From UMGS1251 sp036666555 (GTDB lineage: Bacteria > Bacillota > Clostridia > Lachnospirales > Lachnospiraceae), in NCBI GenBank assembly GCA_036666555.1, contig JAVWVS010000002.1:96549-160548 (forward strand): a stretch of DNA of 64,000 nucleotides, in the 5' to 3' direction. The position numbers were made by a program, and so were the translations under genes. Below, in pieces: positions 60,562 through 64,000 of this stretch (within the stretch, counting starts at the first letter, position 1; each line of letters begins with the position of its first letter). Below the pieces are notes generated by a model that was not told the DNA's origin, searched no databases, and saw nothing but the letters and a program-made list of their open reading frames with translations.

Positions 60562-61425
60562 TCACTTGTCCATATTTTCATTATTCTTTTGTAGATTGTC
60601 TAAATAGATTTTCTTATTAGGTGCCATCATATATTCAGCTAACTTTATATAACTTTGCGTTGCCTTCCCAGAAGGATCAAGCTCGTATAATGGCTTTTGC
60701 TTTGAACTAGTTTGCTCCACTTTTGTATTTACTGGAATTGCAATTGGCAAGAATTTATTTCCTAACGCTTCTTTACAGTCCGCCCAGGCTTCTTTGCATA
60801 TATTTTTTCGCTCATCAAATTGTGTAAGAAAACATCCCCCTAGTTTCAGCCCTGGATTGCACTCTTGTACAGTGCGCATTAAGTTCAACATATTTACGAT
60901 TCCATTTCTTGAATCCTTGTCACTCTTGGACGGAATATAGACTTCATCAGACGCATATAATGCATTTATATTTAGCAATGACACACTGGGTCCGCAATCT
61001 ATGAAACAATAATCATATTCTTCTTGTATCTTTGCCAGCTGTTTTTTTAATTTCTCCTGTTGTGGTGTTAGAGCATTTCCAAGCAATTGGTTCTCCACGT
61101 TAGAAAGAGTTAGGTATGCCGGAATGATATCTAAATTTTTGTACCCCGTTTGATAAATGCAGTCATGGATATTTTTAGAACTATCCATTAGTATATCTTC
61201 TATTGTGTTTTGCACAGGATATATTTTCCCTTCTATTTCTTCCTTCAAGGAATATTTTCTGTCACTTCCAGTAAAGCCAAATAACTTGCTTAGGTTCCCC
61301 TGCGGATCTATATCTACCGCTAATATCTTTTTATCGTATATGGTTGCAAGAATATGTACTACCGCCCCAACAGTTGCTGTTTTTCCAACCCCACCTTTGT
61401 TATTAATTCCTGATATCGTCTTCAT
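60562..61425 (-). CDS. parA: ParA-type partition ATPase
   Basis: 287 residues, AAAGGAGA before ATG 61425. Deviant Walker A NNKGGVGKTAT (residues 7-17), DIDPQGNLSKLFG, Walker B YDYCFIDCGPS, and the switch region around YIPSKSDKDSRNG. No N-terminal helix-turn-helix, so it is the short form (type Ib-like or chromosomal-like) and autoregulation would be by another protein. Confidence 0.94.
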   Translation of the reverse strand: MKTISGINNKGGVGKTATVGAVVHILATIYDKKILAVDIDPQGNLSKLFGFTGSDRKYSLKEEIEGKIYPVQNTIEDILMDSSKNIHDCIYQTGYKNLDIIPAYLTLSNVENQLLGNALTPQQEKLKKQLAKIQEEYDYCFIDCGPSVSLLNINALYASDEVYIPSKSDKDSRNGIVNMLNLMRTVQECNPGLKLGGCFLTQFDERKNICKEAWADCKEALGNKFLPIAIPVNTKVEQTSSKQKPLYELDPSGKATQSYIKLAEYMMAPNKKIYLDNLQKNNENMDK

Positions 61426-61603
61426 ATTTCTATCTCCTTTTATGATTATTTAGTATTGTTATATAATATAGTATATTTATAATAAAGTCAACAAATGCTA
61501 AACATTTTCTCTTTACTTATGAGTTTTTATTTTCTAAATTTAGTGCGTTTCATATTAAAGTTGGACAATTTTCTTGTTAAATTAAAGAAATCTATTTACA
61601 AAA

Positions 61604-61621
61604 GTTATCGTATATGATAAC
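61604..61621 (+). promoter_or_regulatory. putative HigBA operator
   Basis: Imperfect palindrome GTTATC-GTATAT-GATAAC ending one base before the higB start codon. Confidence 0.6.
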
Positions 61622-62011
61622 ATGCAATCAAGAAGGGAAGTGAGTATAATTTTTGATTTAGAATTTTACGCTAGAGCAAATGGGAAAATACCAGTACAGG
61701 ATTTTTTATACTCACTTTCTCCGAAATTACGAGCTAAAGCCTTTAGTGATATTGAACTACTCAAACATATGGGGAATGAGTTAACAGAGCCGTATGTAAA
61801 GCCGATAAAAGGGAAAGATAATAAAGGACTTTATGAATTAAGAATAAAATTTGCTAATGATATAGCAAGAATATTTTATTTTACATATCATAATAATAAG
61901 TATGTGTTACTTCATGGATTTATTAAAAAGAGTATGAAACTTCCTGAAAATGAAATTATCAGGGCGAGAAGTTACATGAATGACTATAGAAGGAGGTCAG
62001 ACAATGAATAA
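61622..62011 (+). CDS. HigB/RelE-type toxin (phage-derived Gp49-like)
   Basis: 129 residues from ATG 61622; a GTG at 61640 is the alternative and would fit family starts better (SIIFDLEFYARANGKIPVQDFL). Motifs: AKAFSDIELLKHMG, YVKPIKGKDNKGLYELRIKFANDIARIFYF and HGFIKKSMKLPENEI, the Gp49/HigB family. It cleaves mRNA. The downstream antitoxin gene overlaps by eight bases, the inverse toxin-first order typical of higBA. Confidence 0.9.
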   Translation: MQSRREVSIIFDLEFYARANGKIPVQDFLYSLSPKLRAKAFSDIELLKHMGNELTEPYVKPIKGKDNKGLYELRIKFANDIARIFYFTYHNNKYVLLHGFIKKSMKLPENEIIRARSYMNDYRRRSDNE

Positions 62012-62288
62012 GGTAGGTATTTCTTTTGAGCAAATAAAAGCCGATATGCTGAAAGATGAAGAATTTAAACTTGAATATGAAAAATTACAACCACGTTATG
62101 ATGCGATAGAACAGATTATAAAAACAAGAAAAGAACAGAATATAACACAAGCTGAACTTGCAAAACGTGTAGGAACACAAAAAAGCAACATATCAAGGCT
62201 TGAAAGTGGAAATTATAATCCGAGTTTAGATTTTTTATCAAAAGTAGCGGAATCGTTGGGAAAGAATTTGAAAGTACAAATAATGTGA
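62004..62288 (+). CDS. HigA-type XRE antitoxin
   Basis: 94 residues, ATG 62004 after AGAAGGAGGT. A short N-terminal helix (FEQIKADMLKDEEFKLEYEKLQPRYDAIEQII) contacts the toxin; the Cro/C1 helix-turn-helix is NITQAELAKRVGTQKSNISRLESGNYNPSLDFL. It neutralises HigB and represses the operon, probably through the palindrome just before higB. Confidence 0.94.
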   Translation: MNKVGISFEQIKADMLKDEEFKLEYEKLQPRYDAIEQIIKTRKEQNITQAELAKRVGTQKSNISRLESGNYNPSLDFLSKVAESLGKNLKVQIM

Positions 62289-62347
62289 AAATGCATATCT
62301 TGATTATTCTTCCATCCACCGTTCTATCCGCCTTCTCTCATCCAACG

Positions 62348-63742
62348 TTATAATTCAACCTGTTCAGCTTTATGACCTTTATCTAATTCCCAATCATATT
62401 CTCTGATGTTTTTCATGGTGTTTCTATACTCTTCATTTAGTGATTTTCTTAGTTGGACCAACGCTTTATCCAATGCCGGCATTCCTCTTCTATTTCTGCA
62501 ACCTGTCCATTCAGACAGGTTAGCAAGAATATTTTTTGCCTGGTCATTGTCTTGTTCCGCTGCTTTTGTAAACCACTCCTTTGACACTGTAAGATTTCTA
62601 GGTACATCGTCACCCTTCAGATATTCAAATCCCAGTTTCGTCTGCGCATATTCATTTTCCTCTGGCAATTTTGGTTCCAACGCTTTTCCTGATATGTCAT
62701 TTATTACCTTCCCATATTCTTTAACTTCTTTTAAAACCGCATTGCCTAAACGCTCCATAAGCTCTGCTTTTTTAGATACTTCAAAATTTCTATTCGTTAT
62801 ACCATAGGCTTGTCCATATAATTGGCTCTGACTATTTAGAATTTCGCCTAATTTTTTGTAGTCATCTTGATGATATTTGTCAATATACTCTTGACTGATT
62901 TTATCTATTAGTTCCCTATATGGATGCATTATATTATTGTTATAATTTTGCAAATTCATAGACATTTGTGGTAATGCTTCGTATAGTTCTAAAAATGATT
63001 TTCGAAGTTCTGGATCATTGGCTAATAGTCGCTCTTTCTTAGCTGCCACAATATCTTTCCGAATGATTTTATTAATCATAAAATTAACATCTCTTGATTG
63101 TACAATTTGATTAATAACACTGCTTCTACATAAATCAATATTTTTCTGCTCAAATTTCCCCCTATGTTCTAGATTTCCTTTATATTCCATTCTTATTCTT
63201 GTTGGTTCTGGCTCGACCGCTGCAATATGTACATGGATGTGCTGAGTATTATAATGGATTTCACCACTCCATATGGCTAGGGATAACCCTTCTTTTTGTA
63301 GCATACGATTAACTCCTAATCGGATTGCTTCTTTAAGTTTTCTATCATCTAAAATGCCTTGTTCTTTGTCATACAGATGATTTTCTTCTAGCCATTGCGT
63401 GTCAAAACTAAGCACGGTTCGCCACATCATGCTTTTATTTGCTTGTGCAATTATAAACTGCTCTTTTAAATTTTTCTTTTCTGAATAGGACATATCATCT
63501 TTGTCTTTTGAAAAAAGTCCTGTGGTTTCTGTTTCTTCTCCATAGTCATCATAAAAATCATATGTTATAATCTTTCTTTCCCTTTTTGCTTCCGGTCGAT
63601 CCATATAATCAACATATCCTGTGAACTCATCTAAAACACTCTCTTTTTTCACTTCCGGTCGATCCATATAATCAATGTAACCTGAAAACACCTTAGATTC
63701 TGGTCTACAGAAATCTTGTTTAATAATTACTCCTGCTTGCAT
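62348..63742 (-). CDS. MobL-family (MobP) conjugative relaxase
   Basis: 464 residues, AGGAGA before ATG 63742. Two copies of a short motif near the N-terminus (SGYIDYMDRPE and TGYVDYMDRPE, the second about 20 residues later). The histidine triad for metal binding is HIHVHIAAVEP. Surrounding phrases WRTVLSFDTQWLEENHLYD and NRMLQKEGL match MobL relaxases. A Sel1-like repeat (AQTKLGFEYLKGDDVPRNLTVSKEWFTKAAEQDN) lies near the C-terminus, which is unusual in a relaxase. It nicks oriT, probably in or beside the iteron array directly upstream. Confidence 0.9.
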   Translation of the reverse strand: MQAGVIIKQDFCRPESKVFSGYIDYMDRPEVKKESVLDEFTGYVDYMDRPEAKRERKIITYDFYDDYGEETETTGLFSKDKDDMSYSEKKNLKEQFIIAQANKSMMWRTVLSFDTQWLEENHLYDKEQGILDDRKLKEAIRLGVNRMLQKEGLSLAIWSGEIHYNTQHIHVHIAAVEPEPTRIRMEYKGNLEHRGKFEQKNIDLCRSSVINQIVQSRDVNFMINKIIRKDIVAAKKERLLANDPELRKSFLELYEALPQMSMNLQNYNNNIMHPYRELIDKISQEYIDKYHQDDYKKLGEILNSQSQLYGQAYGITNRNFEVSKKAELMERLGNAVLKEVKEYGKVINDISGKALEPKLPEENEYAQTKLGFEYLKGDDVPRNLTVSKEWFTKAAEQDNDQAKNILANLSEWTGCRNRRGMPALDKALVQLRKSLNEEYRNTMKNIREYDWELDKGHKAEQVEL

Positions 63743-63754
63743 GCTTTTCTCCTG

Positions 63755-64000
63755 TTAATTTATGTGCTAATTTTGGCACGTGATTTCTATCCTAGTTTAT
63801 GTGCTAATTTTGGCACGTGATTTCCATCCTAGTTTACGTGCTAATTTTAGCACGTGATTTCTTCCCCTGGTTTACGTGCTGATTTTAGCACGTGATTTCT
63901 TCTTCTGGTTTACGTGCTGATTTTAGCACGTGATTTCTTCTTCTGGTTTACGTGCTAATTTTAGCACGTGATTTCTTCTTCTGGTTTACGTGCTAATTTT
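63755..64000 (+). repeat. iteron array, 37-38 bp units, six complete and one partial
   Basis: Each unit contains GTGCTAATTTTAGCAC or a close variant (GGCAC in the first two, GTGCTGA in units 4 and 5) and a spacer like GTGATTTCTTCTTCTGG. Units start at 63764, 63801, 63838, 63876, 63914, 63952 and 63990; the period changes from 37 to 38 bp. The array runs off the window. It may be an origin, oriT or centromere-like site. Confidence 0.92.

Larger units (their letters stand above)
57816..64000. mobile_element. plasmid-like or integrative mobilizable element, left part
   Basis: From the truncation of the transport gene to the right edge almost every gene is of plasmid type: three toxin-antitoxin relics or modules, ParA, ParB, a ribbon-helix-helix protein, a MobL relaxase and iterons. 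The DNA is visibly richer in A and T than the left part. No integrase or attachment site is inside the window, and an assembly join cannot be excluded. Confidence 0.7.

Overview
The window comes from a low-GC Gram-positive bacterium, most likely a gut-type Clostridium relative of the Lachnospiraceae. The reasons are AGGAGG-type ribosome binding sites, sigma-A promoters, a meso-diaminopimelate dehydrogenase, SipW/TasA-like surface proteins, a YerC/TrpR-like regulator, PcrA, and protein styles typical of that family. This is inference from gene content; no 16S gene is present.

Layout. 1-2.1 kb: the first codons of a UPF0597/cysteine-desulfidase-like gene, a GH25 lysozyme lipoprotein and ddh. 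2.1-12.7 kb: an eight-gene leftward operon for cell-surface or exopolysaccharide work (TIM-barrel protein, VTC-type polyphosphate polymerase, DUF4956, CotH kinase, glycoside hydrolase, HEAT protein, family 2 glycosyltransferase, purple acid phosphatase-like phosphoesterase). 13-17.9 kb: a rightward transglutaminase lipoprotein and a small type IV pilus/type II secretion-like set (GspF/PilC, four pseudopilin-like or DUF4860 proteins, PilT). 18-34.4 kb: a surface-fibre region with a SipW signal peptidase, five TasA/CalY-like substrates, a 1390-residue fibro-slime adhesin, two membrane-anchored surface proteins, a SARP/BTAD regulator with a GGDEF-like tail, an OB/SH3-like lipoprotein and an AgrC/LytTR two-component system. 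Five promoters here share a previously unannotated direct repeat, TGTGAC-N5-TGTGAC, at a fixed distance from the -10 box. This is the layout expected for a SARP activator, so I propose that the SARP protein in the same region controls them.

34.6-36.4 kb: an ABC-F ATPase gene with a terminator hairpin in its very short leader. 36.4-47.1 kb: a complete type I-C CRISPR-Cas system. The array has about 42 intact 32-nt repeats, is transcribed leftward, has its leader next to cas2 and a degenerate last repeat at the far end, and contains an assembly gap. 47.3-49.7 kb: a DUF11-repeat protein without a signal peptide, possibly a spore-surface protein. 49.8-57.1 kb: mostly housekeeping genes (RlmCD-type methyltransferase, NYN-LOTUS protein, PcrA, DUF1836, YerC, PHP phosphatase, tRNA-Pro).

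57.2-64 kb: a substrate-binding protein gene is cut off, and plasmid-like DNA starts at about 57.816 kb: a broken Phd antitoxin, DinJ-YafQ and HigBA toxin-antitoxin pairs, ParA/ParB, a predicted tandem ribbon-helix-helix protein, a MobL relaxase and an array of 37-38 bp iterons running off the right edge. The iterons carry nearly the same palindrome as a single site in front of the ribbon-helix-helix gene, which suggests a partition or relaxosome system built on that protein.
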